DNA from: Eulemur rufifrons
Lineage: Eukaryota > Chordata > Mammalia > Primates > Lemuridae
Direction of reading: 5' to 3'
DNA length: 64,000 nt
Assembly: GCF_041146395.1 (NCBI RefSeq)
Contig: NC_090990.1
Coordinates: 41,860,001 to 41,924,000, forward strand
The position numbers and the translations under genes are program-made. How positions within the stretch are numbered: position 1 is the first letter of the stretch; the number at the start of each line of letters is the position of its first letter. The notes under the pieces are model-generated. The model was not told where the DNA came from. It did not search any database and worked only from the letters and a program-made list of their open reading frames with translations. Positions 1-12,386 of this stretch are shown in pieces.

Positions 1-769
1 CCCAGATGTTCCCAGTTCTCAAAGGGCTTTTACACACATTATATCATGTGGGGGCTTGTGCAATGTTAGACGGAAGGTGCGACATAAATTAATATGCCCT
101 CTGACAGGTTATCATGACACTGGGGGCCGCCAGGATCTCACTGGAATCAGGGGGATTTCATCTATTTCATTCACTACTATTTCCCTAGTGTTTACAACAC
201 TCAACTCAGAATGATGTTCAATAAATGCTTATTTAATGAATGAGTAATAAACGGCCCCTACCGATCTTCCTAACTCATGTGTCTTCAATTCTCCCATATA
301 CCACACACTGTACCTGCTGGTCACATTGCACCACATGCAGGTGGCCAAGTGTGGGAAGCTCCTTTCCGAGCCAGCCAAGCCTGCAAGTGTTACGCATGCT
401 CTTTCCTCACCCTGAAATGGACTCCTCCACCGTTGCCTTCTATTGGACTTTTATGTCTCCATCTTAACATTCCAGTCTGCAGACTGTTCACCAGTCAAGA
501 GTGACCAGCCGAGGGGGGCAACTAGAGGTTGAAAAAAATCTCTACTTGTGCTCTGCTTGCCAAGCGGGGTGTCCTGGCAGGGAGCTGCAGTCACCCAGAA
601 AAAGGGGTACCTTTTTCAAATTTTCACAATGGCTCCGTAAGCTAACTGGTCCTGTTGACATAAGTTCCTCCAGGCGGCCTTTGTTCGTAGCCAGAGGAGT
701 GGAGGGTCCACTCACAATCTCTGGGCTTGTGTACCTCCCCCAGGAAGCTGTGAGTTCTTGCACAGCAGG

Positions 770-960
770 GGCTGTCTTGTCCGAAATTGTCTGAACATCA
801 GTACCAGGCCAGGCCCACAGCAGGGGTTCGAGAAATGTTTACTGAATGCCAAAATGAATGAATGAATGATGACTGAGGCCTATAGAGGTGAATGGACTTT
901 CCCCTAGTCACACAGCCAATAAGTGGCAGAGCTGGCTTGAGCCCCTGCACCTCCTGAAAG
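770..960. mobile_element. L2 3' end followed by inverted MIR core
   Basis: Aaatgtttactgaatgcc followed by (aatg)n ends an L2. Cacagccaataagtggcaga directly after it is an inverted MIR core. Confidence 0.5.
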
Positions 961-1654
961 CTAGTCCAGAGCTTCCTTCCCCAGTGGAAGCCCTCCTTCC
1001 AAACATTCCTTCTGGAAGTCAAATCCTCAGAGACACCTTCGTTAGTGGTGAGGACAAGCCAGATGAACTTAATTAATTTTGAGCACTCTCATGCATCTTA
1101 TCCACCGGGTCAGTGAGGGTTACTGGCATACAGCAGTATTTAAGGAGACTCATTTTTCCACCCCCAATTCATATTTCTGCCTGCTCGTCACTCTTCACCC
1201 AGATTTAAGACGTGCTAACTAAGTTCCAGCCGGCCCCGTGCGTCCAATAGCAGGCTGTCCTGACCTGGCTTTGTCCCTTAAGTTCTTAGCCCGCAAATCT
1301 AAACAAAACCTGCTTTACCAAGTAGCTTCTCTAAAGAGCCCCGAGAGCCAAAAGCAACTCACATTTTGGTCTTTTGGGATAATATGATCCGGATTCCCCA
1401 GTGACATGCTGCACAGGAGAAGCGAGGAGTGTAGAAAATCACCCCGCTGGCAGCAGGGAGATCCCAGTTCCCATCCCTGCCCCGCCACGCACACAGGGAG
1501 GCATTTAGGCAGGTGATTCTCACTGGAGAAGCAAAGGAGACTTGGCCATACAACCGGATCGGGACTAGAGCCACTTCACCGGCAGAAGTCAACACTCCCA
1601 TGGCAGAGCTACCTGTGGAAGATTTGAAAGCCTGTCAAGAGAAGGAGAATTTTG

Positions 1655-2650
1655 ATTGGCTGCACTAGATAGAAGTGGGAGAACCCAGGCATGGTCTCCA
1701 GTGTCAGCTCCACCACTTTCTCTGTGACCTTGGGCAGTCATTGGACATCTCTGAGACTCAGTTTCCTCATCTAAATAAAGAAATAAAAATTTCTATGGTG
1801 CAAGGGTTTCTGGTCACTCCCTTGCTTTGTGGTCTTACACCACCAACTGCCCTCTCCGGGCCTCCCTTCTTGCCTTCTCTACTTACCAGCACTATAGCAG
1901 CATAGGAAAGAACACGGACTCTGGGGTCTGCTTTGCAGCGTGATCTTGGGTAAGTTACTTCGCTTTGTCTATTTTCTCCTTTATGAAATAGTGCCTACCT
2001 CATGGAGTTGTTACACGGACTAAAAGAGACAAAAGTATATAAACTACTCAGCCCACTGTTAAGTGCTAAACAAATGTGAACTGTCTTACATTATAACTAA
2101 GTTATTAATAGCACATTAAAGGGTAGAGCACCTGGGTTCTAGTCCCAGTGTTGTCACTCTCTTGTGATCTTAAATAATTACTTCCTCTTTGGGTCTCCAT
2201 TTATGTCTTCAGTAAAATTAAGGGTGGGAATTCCCTAATGGTCTTCCAGTTCTGACATTCTGTGGGCACCAGAATCTCTGCCCCTTTGAACCTGCCACTC
2301 CCTGGGCCTGAAATGCCTATCGATGCTTGTGGAACAGTGTAACTTCCTCTGGGGATATTTCCCTGAATCACACAAAAACAAAAAACACTATTGTCTTCTA
2401 CTGCTTTGAGCATTTACCTGGATACAGCACTTATCATTAGTTTCTCTAGTTCTCTCCCCGCCCACCAAGCTGGGTACCTCTGGAGGGCATGGCCTGGGTG
2501 GAGTAGCAGAAAGTGCCTGGGCTTTGAAGGCACATCTGGGCCCAAAAGGAATACTGTCCTCTAGTCTCTGCATGATGTTGGCAAAGTCACTTCAACTTTC
2601 TAAGTCTCCATTGCCTCCTTTAAAAAATGGAGACAATAATATCTACGTCT
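1655..2650 (+). mobile_element. Cluster of MIR SINE copies
   Basis: Four plus-oriented MIR pieces in series: about 1675-1795 (gtgaccttgggcagtcattg), 1895-2085 (gtgatcttgggtaagttact), 2120-2225 and 2505-2650 (ttggcaaagtcacttcaact). Confidence 0.65.
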
Positions 2651-2879
2651 TGGGGTAGGTGACGGTGAAGTGCCGGAACGTCCATGTGCCAGGAGAGGAG
2701 ACTTAGATGCAGCAACACGAAAGAGCTTTCCTTTCTCTTCAGAAATGTCCCCAGGGTGTGGCACAAAGGTAACTCGAAATAAAGTGTCAGTGGACTGCGC
2801 GCTATTGGGTGTGCAGCTTAGGAACCCCAAAGCTTCTCCCGCCAGGCCTCCCCCACAGATAAACCACCACCGCCACAAA

Positions 2880-3490
2880 GAGTTAACGTCCAACACCCTT
2901 CTGCCCGATTCCTTTCAAAACCTGTACGGGCCGCTCCCCTGGGGCCCTCGGCCCCGCCGTCCCACGGGGAGGTCTGCGCCCCGCGCTCCTCCAGGCTTCT
3001 CGCGCTCTTCCTAGAAAGAATTTAAAAAGCCAAACAAAACCCCTTTGCTGTGATCTCAACCCAGACAAACGTACGGCTCCCAGACAAATGTGCTGCTACA
3101 AAAGCAGCCAGTATTTGCATTCTAAAACGTCCCCGCCTGGAATGAAAACCAGAGAATCCAGTCAAAGCGCCCGCGGAACAATGAGCCCCTCCCCGCAACC
3201 GCCCCCACCCCCCACCTCCCGGCCCGCCCGAGGCCCCCGCCCGAGGCGAAGGGGGCGACAGCAGGAGCCCCTGCCGCGAGGAAAAGCCGCCGCGCCCACC
3301 CCGGGGGTCTCGTCCCTCCCCGGCTCCCGCTGACAGGCCCCGCCCGTGCGCACGAGCTTCCAATCAGCTCTGCCTCCTCCAGTGGCGGGGCCGGCGGGCC
3401 GGCGACGGGGACACAGCCCCGGCGGCAGAGCCCGGGACCAAAACCAGTAGAAAAGCCAGTGCCGAGGAAACGCACCAACGGGCCTCAACC
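2880..3490. promoter_or_regulatory. Orphan CpG-island-like GC-rich segment
   Basis: About 600 bp with high G+C and frequent CpG, standing out from the CpG-poor surroundings. It has a CCAAT box (CCAATCAG, 3360-3367), GC boxes CCCCGCCC (3338-3345) and GGCGGGGCC (3384-3392), and a G-quadruplex-type run on the minus strand at 3213-3186. These are features of a housekeeping or bidirectional promoter. The overlapping open frames are short, GC-driven and unrecognisable, so no coding gene is called. It lies about 11 kb beyond the PLPP3 3' end. Confidence 0.65.
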
Positions 3491-3587
3491 ACAGCCACTG
3501 ATTTCCTCCAGAAACCGCCCGTGAAAACCACGGTAGAGGCTGCCGAAGAGGGAAGAGGAGAACTGGGCAGTCAGAAAGTGATCTTGG

Positions 3588-3747
3588 GTGTATATATGTG
3601 TATATGTATGTAATGTGTATGTGTGTCTATATGCATATATGTAATGTAATGTATATACATTACATACACACATATGCGTGTGTCTCTGTGTGTGTTTATG
3701 TGTGTGTGTGTATGTATGTATATATATATACACACATACATATATCT
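3588..3747. repeat. TG/TA alternating microsatellite
   Basis: Interrupted runs of tg, ta and atgt units, ending in tatatatatacacacataca. Confidence 0.9.
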
Positions 3748-4789
3748 AGGCTGATATTTACGAAAGAAAAATCATTACTCCAACCGCAACATTCGTCAGC
3801 CAGCAGGGACTCAATAATTCATCGATCCTCCCGCCTTTCCACTACCCCTCATCCACCGCCGTGCCGTCCCTTCTCTGTTTCCCCACCGGAAAGTCCATGC
3901 TCCACCATTGTTTGAATTATTCGGACTCCACTCCCTTGCCACTCGCACACCACAGTGGACGCACCTGCCAGACCCTAAGGTGGTTAAATCCAACTCTGCT
4001 GTCCCCCTTCACCTACACCTGCCCGGCAGAATGTGGCAGAGAAGCACGCAGCCTTGCTGACTGGTCCCCAGTAAATTCTTGACACCCCAACCCCAAGCGG
4101 GTACTTAGTGTTGCCTAACGGTGCTACTACGTTGCCCGAGTGGATTCTCTCCCACTCTTCTAAGCAAATATTGTACACCTTCTCTCTCCTCAGCTTCCAA
4201 CACCTCTCCATCACTCTTACAATGGCTAATCTTGCCCCTATTTATCGAAGGAATAGGCCAGAACTTCCCCAAGCCTTCCCCATCCACCCACCCAATCTAA
4301 TCCTGGTTTGCCCTGTGCCAACCCTGTCTTCCTTCAGGCCTGTCACTATGCGTGGGGTGGCTGTCTTGCCCTGTCGGAGGCAGAAACTCTGCTTGGGCGT
4401 CATGCCCACACCCTTCACAGCAACCCTCCCAGAACCTCTTCTCTCCTGCACCATCACTTTTCCCCTCTCTGGGTCGTTCTCCTAGGCACACAAACATTGT
4501 ATCATTTACATAATCTTTAAAAACAAAAGCAAACAAAATCCCTTCTGGCTCCATATCATCCTCCAGCTACCTACCCATTTCTTTACTCCCGTTTACAGGA
4601 CAACTCATCAAGAAATGTCTGTGCCAATGGTCTTCAAACTCGTTTGGTTCACCTACCTGTAGAGGAAGAGAATTTTGAAAATATTATGTACTCTAACACA
4701 CATTTTTAAGTGGCATCTAAAACTGTTCATTATAAATTTACTTATAAGATCTAGGTGCAGCTAACTCACCAGCCACACACTCTGAATTT

Positions 4790-5200
4790 TGTCATCATTA
4801 TTATTTTTAAATGTGGGAAAATACACGTAACATAAAACTTACCATCTTAACCATTTTGAAGTGTATAGTGAGTAGCATTAAATATATTCACATTGCTGTG
4901 CAGCCAATCTCCAGAATATTTTCATCCTGCAAAACTGAAACTCTAATCCCATTAAACAATAACTTTCCATTTTCTCTTCTTCCCTGTCCTTGAAACCACC
5001 ATTCTACTTTCTGTTTCTGTGAATTTGGCAACTCTAGGTACCTCATATAAGTGAAATCGTAGAGTATGTGTCTTTTTGTGACTGGCTTATGTCACTTGGC
5101 CTAATGTCCTTAAGTTCATCCATAGAGCAGTATGTGTCAGGATTCTATGCTTTTTAAGGCTGAATAATATCCCATTGTATGTATATGCCAATTCTAAATT
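4790..5200. mobile_element. Ancient L1 3'-region fragment
   Basis: It contains cgtaacataaaacttaccat, cattgctgtgcagccaatct and gctgaataatatcccattgt, widely repeated blocks of old mammalian L1 tails. Subfamily and orientation are not assigned. Confidence 0.7.
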
Positions 5201-6305
5201 TTATTTCATACTGAGGTGAAGTTTTTGTTTATTCAACAAATATTTATTGAGCACTTGCCATCTTTGTGGATATACATTTCTGGATGTACCATGTGAGCCA
5301 GAAAGATACCAAGCTCACAGTCTAACATAGATTTAAAAGGATATCCACTCTCTTGTCTCATCTTTTCATCCATCAATCAAGGGTCTGGGTCAGAATATCA
5401 AGTTGGCACCTCAATCCCAGTATTCCAGTTTGGAGCCCTGAGACTCCCAGCTCCACCCTCCGTGGATACAACACATCTTCAGATCTTTCCCTGCACCAAC
5501 TCAAACTTCTGCCTCACCTTTATTTACTCCCTCTTAATAGCTGCATATGTATCTGTCTCTTATGAGATTGTAAACCTGTTTGCAAATAAGGAACAACTGT
5601 GGTTGAGTTCTGTATCGCCAGTGCTTTAACAAGGTGCTTGGCACATAGAAATGCTCAATAGTTGATTTTCAATGTTTACTCCTAAAGCTGGCCTTATTCA
5701 TTTGTTTCAAATTATTCAAATAGTTCAAAATTCAAATTCAAAATAATTCAAAAAATTACTGTTTGCCTACTATGTGCCAGGCCCAGTTCTAAGAGATGGG
5801 GCCCAACAAAAACCAAACTAGCTTGATATATACTCTCGTGGCACATTCTGGCTGGGTTTTAGGGAAACGACAATAAGTAAAAACAATAAGAGAAATACCA
5901 GACAATGACTAGAATAAGGTGCTACAGTCTCAAGGGCTAGCTTTATACCTCTTTATACTTGAGATCAGGGAAATCTTCTTTGCAGAAGTATTGGTTAAGC
6001 AGCTATCTGAATTTCAAAAAGGATCCAAGGAAGGTCACAGGGAAGAGCATTTTAGGAAGAAGGAACAGAAAGTACAGAGGACCTGAAGCAGGAAAGTTAT
6101 ACTGAAGCAGGTTAACATCATATTATTTATTTTTTGAAGATGTACAACCAAGTCTAGAAAGTATACAGTGATTTGCCCACCTTTTACAGAAGGGGTAGCT
6201 AGTCTGGGAGTTGTATATAATCAGAAAGTAGTTATTGGATTTAAGGGATTTTCAGACATTTATCAAAGTAGTTCAATCCTCTGAGCTATAGAAAAGAAGT
6301 AGACT

Positions 6306-6603
6306 GGGACAGGCCCTGTGGCTCACACCTATAAACCTAGCACTCTGGGAGGCCAAGGTGGGAGGATCACTTGAGGTCAGCAGTTCAAGACCATCCTGAG
6401 CAAGAGCAAGACTCGGTCTCTACTAAAAAATAGTAAATATTAGCTGGGTGTGGTGGTGCGCGCCGGTAGTTCCAGCTACCTGGGAGGCTAAAGCAGGAGG
6501 ATCGATGGAGCTCAGGAGTTTGAGGTTGCTGTGAGCTAGGCTGACGCCATGGTATTCTAGCCTGGGCGACAGAGCAAGACTCTGTCTTAAAAAAAAAAAA
6601 AAA
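6306..6603 (+). mobile_element. Alu SINE
   Basis: A dimeric Alu with a 3' A-run and the strepsirrhine-type block gctgacgccatggtattcta. Its head is diverged (gggacaggccctgtggctca). Confidence 0.93.
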
Positions 6604-7312
6604 GAAGAAGAGAAATAGCATGACTGAATTTGATCCAAACTAAGCCCACTCCTCTCATTCTATACTCCCCCACTGGGCCATCTGTCTCATCCTCTTTTTG
6701 TGGCTTTTTCTACCTACCATCTCCAGGTTGACTCCTAAAAGCCTATCTGTAGCCCAGATGGCTACTGCAAACTAGAAGTTCTAACTCCCAACTAGAATGC
6801 AAGTCTATTCTATTTTATACCTTGCTATGTGTTTAAAACCAAAGCATTGTCTGGCAGTCTTGCACATTAGCTGCGCAGTAAATATTTTTGAATGAATGAA
6901 TAAATGAACTGCAGACCTGTTTATCCAACTATTTACTGGACTTGTCCACCTTAGTGTCCCATAAACCCTTCAGATTTAACACATCCAAAATAGAACTCCA
7001 GATCTCTACCACTCCCTCCTCCAAACTGCCTTTTCCCTGTTTTCCTTCCCTCTGAAATCAGTCCACACTCCACTCAATTGCCCAAGTCAGAAACGTGGAC
7101 ATTGTGTTTGATTTCTTCTCTCTGTTTTCACCTGTATCCAACAGGTGATGAAATCTTCTCAGTTCTAATTCTTTATATTTCTAGAATCTGTAACTGCTTC
7201 TCTATACCCTTTGGGTGTGCTTCGGCTAAAAATCTCATCACTTCTCCCCTGGACTATCACACCAGTCATCTAATTGTCTCATTTCTTTCTGTCTCTCCTA
7301 TGTAAACCTCTT

Positions 7313-7645
7313 CTTTTTATTTTTTGACATTTTCTTCTTCTTTTTTTTTTTTTTGTTTGAGACAGGGTCTCACTTTGTTGCTGGGGCTAGAGTGCAGTGG
7401 TGGCATCATAGCTCACTGCAACCTGCAACTTCAAACCCCTGGACTCAAACAGCTCTCCTGCCTCAGCCTCACAAGTAGCTGGGACTATAGGTGTGGGCCA
7501 CGACACCTGGCTAATTTTTCTATTATTAATAGAGACAGGATCTCGCTCTCACTCAGGCTGGTCTCGAACTCCTGAGCTCAAGCAATCATCCTGCCTTGGC
7601 CTCCCAGGGTGCTAGGATTCCAGGTGTGAGCCACTGCACAGGGCC
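7313..7645 (-). mobile_element. Alu SINE inserted in an L2
   Basis: It reads poly(T) to ggcc on the plus strand. It is flanked by tgtaaacctctt at 7301-7312 and 7646-7657, a target-site duplication that makes the L2 interruption explicit. It is older and more diverged than the 44-, 47- and 58-kb copies. Confidence 0.93.
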
Positions 7646-7694
7646 TGTAAACCTCTTTTTGTTCTATTCTGTACAATGCCTACCAAAGTGATCA

Positions 7695-8215
7695 TTTAAA
7701 AAATATTTTTTAAATTGTAAAAGCTACATATTCATTGTAAACATATGAAAAATACAGAAAAACTTGAAAAAGAAAACAGAAATTACCAATAATTCTACCA
7801 TGCAGAAGTAACTACAGTTTTGTTTTGGGTTTTTTTTTTACAGTTCCTCCCAATAGTTTGGCTGTGCAAATACAGATTTCTTTTGCTTTCCTTCTCTCTT
7901 TTAAACCAAAACGGAATTCTCTTCTGGCTGAAATTACTATGAATGCTTTTCTATACCCTTAAATATTGTTGAAAACATTCAAACTTTAAAATATTATATC
8001 AATTGAATATATTATAATTTGTTTAATCATTTCTAATTATTTAACATTTAGATTGTTTCTAATTTCATTATTATAAAACAGGCTTAAATTCTTGTATATA
8101 ATTTTTGTCTTCATCTCTGATTATTCCCTTACAAAATTCCTAGAAGTAAAATTATTAGATCAAATTATAGAAGGTTCTTGATAATTTTGCCAAGTTGCCT
8201 CGAAGTAACTTTTTA
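7695..8215. mobile_element. Old L1 fragment nested in an L2
   Basis: AT-rich DNA with aaaattattagatcaaatta and ttgccaagttgcctcgaag, recalling old L1 tails. On both sides an L2 reads across the break (accaaagtgatcatttaaaa / aaatgcaaatctaatcatgt). Confidence 0.6.
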
Positions 8216-8774
8216 AAAATGCAAATCTAATCATGTTAGTCTCTTTTTAAAATGTCTAAAGATAGATTTCAGAAGCTAGTTCAAACTCCTTGGGTATGTG
8301 TACTGCATGAGTTGGCATCTATTTACTTTCACTTCAGCTTCTACCACTTCTGCACTTGAGCCTCAAACCACCTAACGGCTTATGAAATGTGTCAGACCTC
8401 TGGACACGATTGTGTGCTTTGCCTGAACACTGTTTCCTTTTCTTTATCTAGCCAACTTCTTGTTGCTTCAAATTTAGCATTAAGCATTATCTATGTAAAA
8501 TATATAATAAAATATCTTCCATTTAAATGCTTGCAGTGAGTCAATCTCTATGCTAAAAAAATCATTTCATTTAATCATCACAGCCATTCTGCATAGGTAT
8601 GTTATGTCCAGTGCCCAACTGAACAAATGGCTGCTCCATTAGTGAGTGGCTTATGTATGTAATTAAGTGGTAGAACGGAGATTTAAAGCCCAGTTTATCT
8701 AACTCTATGCCCACGTTGTTTATCAGTGTAATATGCTTCCTCTGATCTTCCTGTCATTTTGATTTCTCTTCTCT

Positions 8775-8940
8775 GGATTTTGCATATCATCCCGGGTTTA
8801 CCTTTGTCTTTCTGTTTGTCCATATGTTAATCTCCCTCATTAGACTGTAAATTTCTCGAGGGCAGGAACCGCATCTAATTCGCAATGTAGGACTCATTGA
8901 ATATTCATTGAGTGAACGATGAATGAATAAACAAACACTG
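8775..8940 (+). mobile_element. L2 3' end
   Basis: Gactgtaaatttctcgaggg ... caggaaccgcatctaattcg, ending in the gaatgaataaacaaaca tail. Confidence 0.65.
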
Positions 8941-9660
8941 GTTGCACTCATAACTCTGACCTCGGTTTCCTTAATTTCCTTTGCTGTCACTGATGACGAC
9001 TTCATGAGCTTGTCTCCTTGGGGGATCACTACTCATTTCCTCTATGTCTCAATTCATGCTGGGGTCTTCCAACCGAGCAGGGGTGACATCATGGTCATGG
9101 AACTCCTTTGCCAATAAAGGTGGGCCCCAGATGGCATCCCATGAATCGAGCAGAGAGTATGCCAGTAGAAAGTTTCTGTTTGCCCACATGTGCCAGAGAA
9201 TAAGAGGAAAGGAAATACAGAAATAGAAGGCAGAGGCTTAATGGAATAGAAAGAGGCCCATGTGTGCAGCAGGAACTGGCCTTAAAGGATTAAAGAGAAA
9301 ATGAAAAGTGAAAACTTGGCACATAAGCTTCAGTTGGATTTGAAGAGATCAAGTCTATAGGAGCCATTGTTCACGGAGGCTGTTTCATTGGTGTCAAAAC
9401 TCATTCCACCCCTCCTCCCAACACCTTGAACCCAAAAGCAGTGTGGTGTTTATTAGGTACAATGAATTCCAGCTCCCGTTACAGGCACCTTCCATAGCAA
9501 GAGTTTCTCACTGAGAGCTGCTTGGACCACATATTCCATGGTTTGGCCACTAAAGTGGCAATTATCCTTTATTTCTCTTCTCCACTCTCACCACATACAT
9601 TGCAGCATCTCCACAAATGCCACCTAATGTTTTGCATCACTCACTCAGGAGAAGCAGAGT

Positions 9661-9801
9661 GAACATACACATACACACATATACTTAGACACACACACAC
9701 AAAAACTTGCATGCATATCCAATCATATATTTGCAAATCCATATATATTTGCACATGTAATTATACACACACATACACACACGCACTTTCACATATACAG
9801 T
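9661..9801. repeat. CA-rich microsatellite, degenerate
   Basis: Two clusters of ac/acat units separated by AT-rich DNA containing tgcatgcat. Confidence 0.8.
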
Positions 9802-9939
9802 AAAGGAGGGACTCTTCAGTCATCTATTCAATCAAAAGATGTTTCTTGAGTACCTACCCTGTGCTGGCCTTTGTGCTCCTTCCTAAGGAATCGACGGAGG
9901 ATAAGACATTGTCAATGTCTTCCCTCATTCAGTATTCTT

Positions 9940-10470
9940 TTTGTGCAGTTCATTCACTTTGTATGTACAGGAGTTTGTTCATTTTCATTGCTAAATAGCA
10001 TTCCTTGTGTGAATATTTAACTCTACTATTTAGTTGGCCACTCAGTTGTTGATGGGATTTGGGTTTGTTTCAGTTTTGGGTAGCGCTGCCATGAGCATTC
10101 CTATACAAGTTTTCTGCTGAGCATACACTTTCTTCTGTTGGGTATATATTTTAGAGTGGAATTTCTGGAGGATAAGGTATGTATGTTATTGACTTTAGTA
10201 GATACTGGCAAAATTCTCTAACGTGCATCTAGCAATTTATATCCCCACCAGCAGTGAATTAGAGTTCCAGTTGTTTCACATCTATACCAACATTTGGTAC
10301 TGTTGAGAGTTTCTTTTTTTTTTTTTTTAATTTAGACAAGGATGTCATAGGTATGCAGTGATATTTCATTGTGATTTTAATTTTCATTTCCTCATGACTA
10401 AAAAGTTGAGCATGCTTTTGTTAATATATGTTTATCTCCCACTTGTATATTCTTTGTTATAAAGTTGTAA
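9940..10470. mobile_element. Old L1 3'-region fragment
   Basis: Includes gctaaatagcattccttgtg, atatccccaccagcagtgaa and ttttcatttcctcatgacta, in the usual order of old L1 tails, interrupted by a T-run at 10312. Confidence 0.7.
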
Positions 10471-11337
10471 AAATAGATTATATTCATTTTCTTATTATTT
10501 ATACACCATTTTGGAATCAAAAGAAAACTACCAAGGCCCACCTGATACTAACATTTATCTCTGATCATTCGTTCATTCACTGTCTTCTTCTAGAAGGCCG
10601 TCTGGAGAATCCAAATGTGATTGTGTGCACTTAAGTGATTTAAAAACTGTAAAGGATTGTTAAAGGCATATTTATCACCACTGGAAGGGTTCATGCAAAA
10701 AAACTGGCATTTGTTTTCAGGATTGGATGTTCTAGAAGGGATGCTTACACAAGGCAGAAAGAAGGTCCACCATGGAGAATAGCATAGTCTTTCTGACTTG
10801 ATTCCATTTATGCTATCACAGAACTTTATAAAGATGCCTCCTCCCATATCACACCAGCATTAAGTATTTATTTACTCATCTGTCTCTTCTCCTAGACCTA
10901 CATTTGGCAGAGCTCTTTCCATGCATTTTGTTGAGGCAGAAGAGTGATGTAAACAGTCTTCGGCCCTAGGCGGATCTCAGGGAAGCCTCTTATGGGTCCT
11001 CCTGCTGAAAACTTTCCCAGCTTCCTGTATTCTTCATTCAGAATGCTCGTCTCAGTTCATAATTACACATTTGCAATTGGATTGTTCATATTCCCCTCTA
11101 GACTAGAAGCTCCTTGAAGCTGGGATCCCATTTTACCCACTATCCTACCTCAAGTGTTTACCAGTTCCTGGTACACAGGAAGTAATTAATAAATATCAAT
11201 CAATAAGTAACTGAAATAGTTTGGGTCTGAATCCCAGATCTATCCCCTATTAAATGTGTGAACTAAAACAAGATTCTAAACTGAGCCTCAGTGTCCCACT
11301 CAGTAAAATGGGGCTAATCATGTCTTCTTTGTTTCTT

Positions 11338-11650
11338 TTCTCTTTTTGTATTTTTTTATTGATATATTATGGTTGTACATATTTTGGAGGTACAGGTGAT
11401 ATTTTGATACATGTAAACAATGTGTGATGATCAAGTCAGGGTAATGGGAGTAGCCATCACCTCAAACATTTTTTTGTGTTGGGAACATTACAATTTTTCT
11501 CTTCTAGCTATTTTGAAATATATAGTAAATTATTAATTATAATTTCCCTACTGTACTGTCAAATACTAGACCCTTTTCCTTCTATCTAACTGTACCTTTG
11601 TACTCAATAACCAACTTCTCTTCATTTCCCCCCAAGTCATATCTACTTTA
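11338..11650. mobile_element. L1 fragment
   Basis: Ttttgatacatgtaaacaat, gttgggaacattacaattt and ccttctatctaactgtacct match a common primate/mammalian L1 segment. Confidence 0.72.
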
Positions 11651-12221
11651 ACAGTTGTTTTTGAGGATTTAAATGAAGCAAACCTGTGAAAGTACCCAGG
11701 CCAGTGATTTGCACATAAATGGCCTTTAGGAAAGATTTTGGAATAAGATAATGAACATATGAATTCATTCTAACTGGCAGAAATCTTATGCAGATTTAGA
11801 GCTGGCAAAGCTTTCTTCTTCTTTTACTCCACCTCTGAAAAAATAGGAGGCCTCACTAATTCCGAAAGAGAAGGACAATGTTTTATACTTCTCCTATCCC
11901 AGCGGCCTGTTTAATGGGGTGGTTACTAACAGTCATGTGACTTTTTGAACCGGATGCTCATTAATTGGTTCAATTACCAGGAACCATTCAAATGTGCGAG
12001 GCAGGAAGGTAGAACCTGGCAAAGAGGGTAAGACTTGCTTTTGCCCCTGAAAATCTTACCATCTTGATACAGACCTTTACACACGTCATTTTGGTACATG
12101 AAGCTAAGAGGTTACTGACGTCTGCACAGCATGCACTGAGCCAAGCCCTGCAGGGACGTGCCTGGCGGGGGGAGCACACCTGAACAGAATCTGCAAGTTC
12201 CTGGAGCAAAGAGCGGGGATA

Positions 12222-12386
12222 TTTCTCAAACTTTATTGTGCCTATCAGTCACCTAGGGCTTTTGCTCAAAGGGATTCTGATTCTGTAGGTGTGGGTGGGG
12301 GCGGGGAGCTTCCAGGTCTGTATTTCTCCCAAGCTCCCCAGGGATACAGATGTTGTTAGTCTGTGGACCACACTGTGAGAATCAAG
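12222..12386 (+). mobile_element. MER5A-like hAT element
   Basis: The pattern ttctcaaactttattgtgc ... tcacctagggct ... ctgattctgtaggt ... ggaccacactgtgagaatc follows the MER5A consensus end to end. Confidence 0.82.

Larger units (their letters stand above)
6640..8510 (+). mobile_element. L2 LINE relic, twice interrupted
   Basis: L2-like blocks at about 6640-7312, 7646-7694 and 8215-8510, such as ctcctccaaactgccttttc and ttgagcctcaaaccacctaa. They are separated by an Alu and an old L1 fragment, which gives a relative insertion order. Confidence 0.6.

Noticed and set aside
3022..3488. Overlapping 105-120-codon frames on both strands in the CpG island.
   Set aside because: High G+C suppresses stop codons in all frames. 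The products are Gly/Arg/Pro-rich and unrecognisable.
3485..3915. Open frames rich in His/Thr/Tyr or Cys/Val/Tyr across the TG/TA tract.
   Set aside because: They are translations of a microsatellite.
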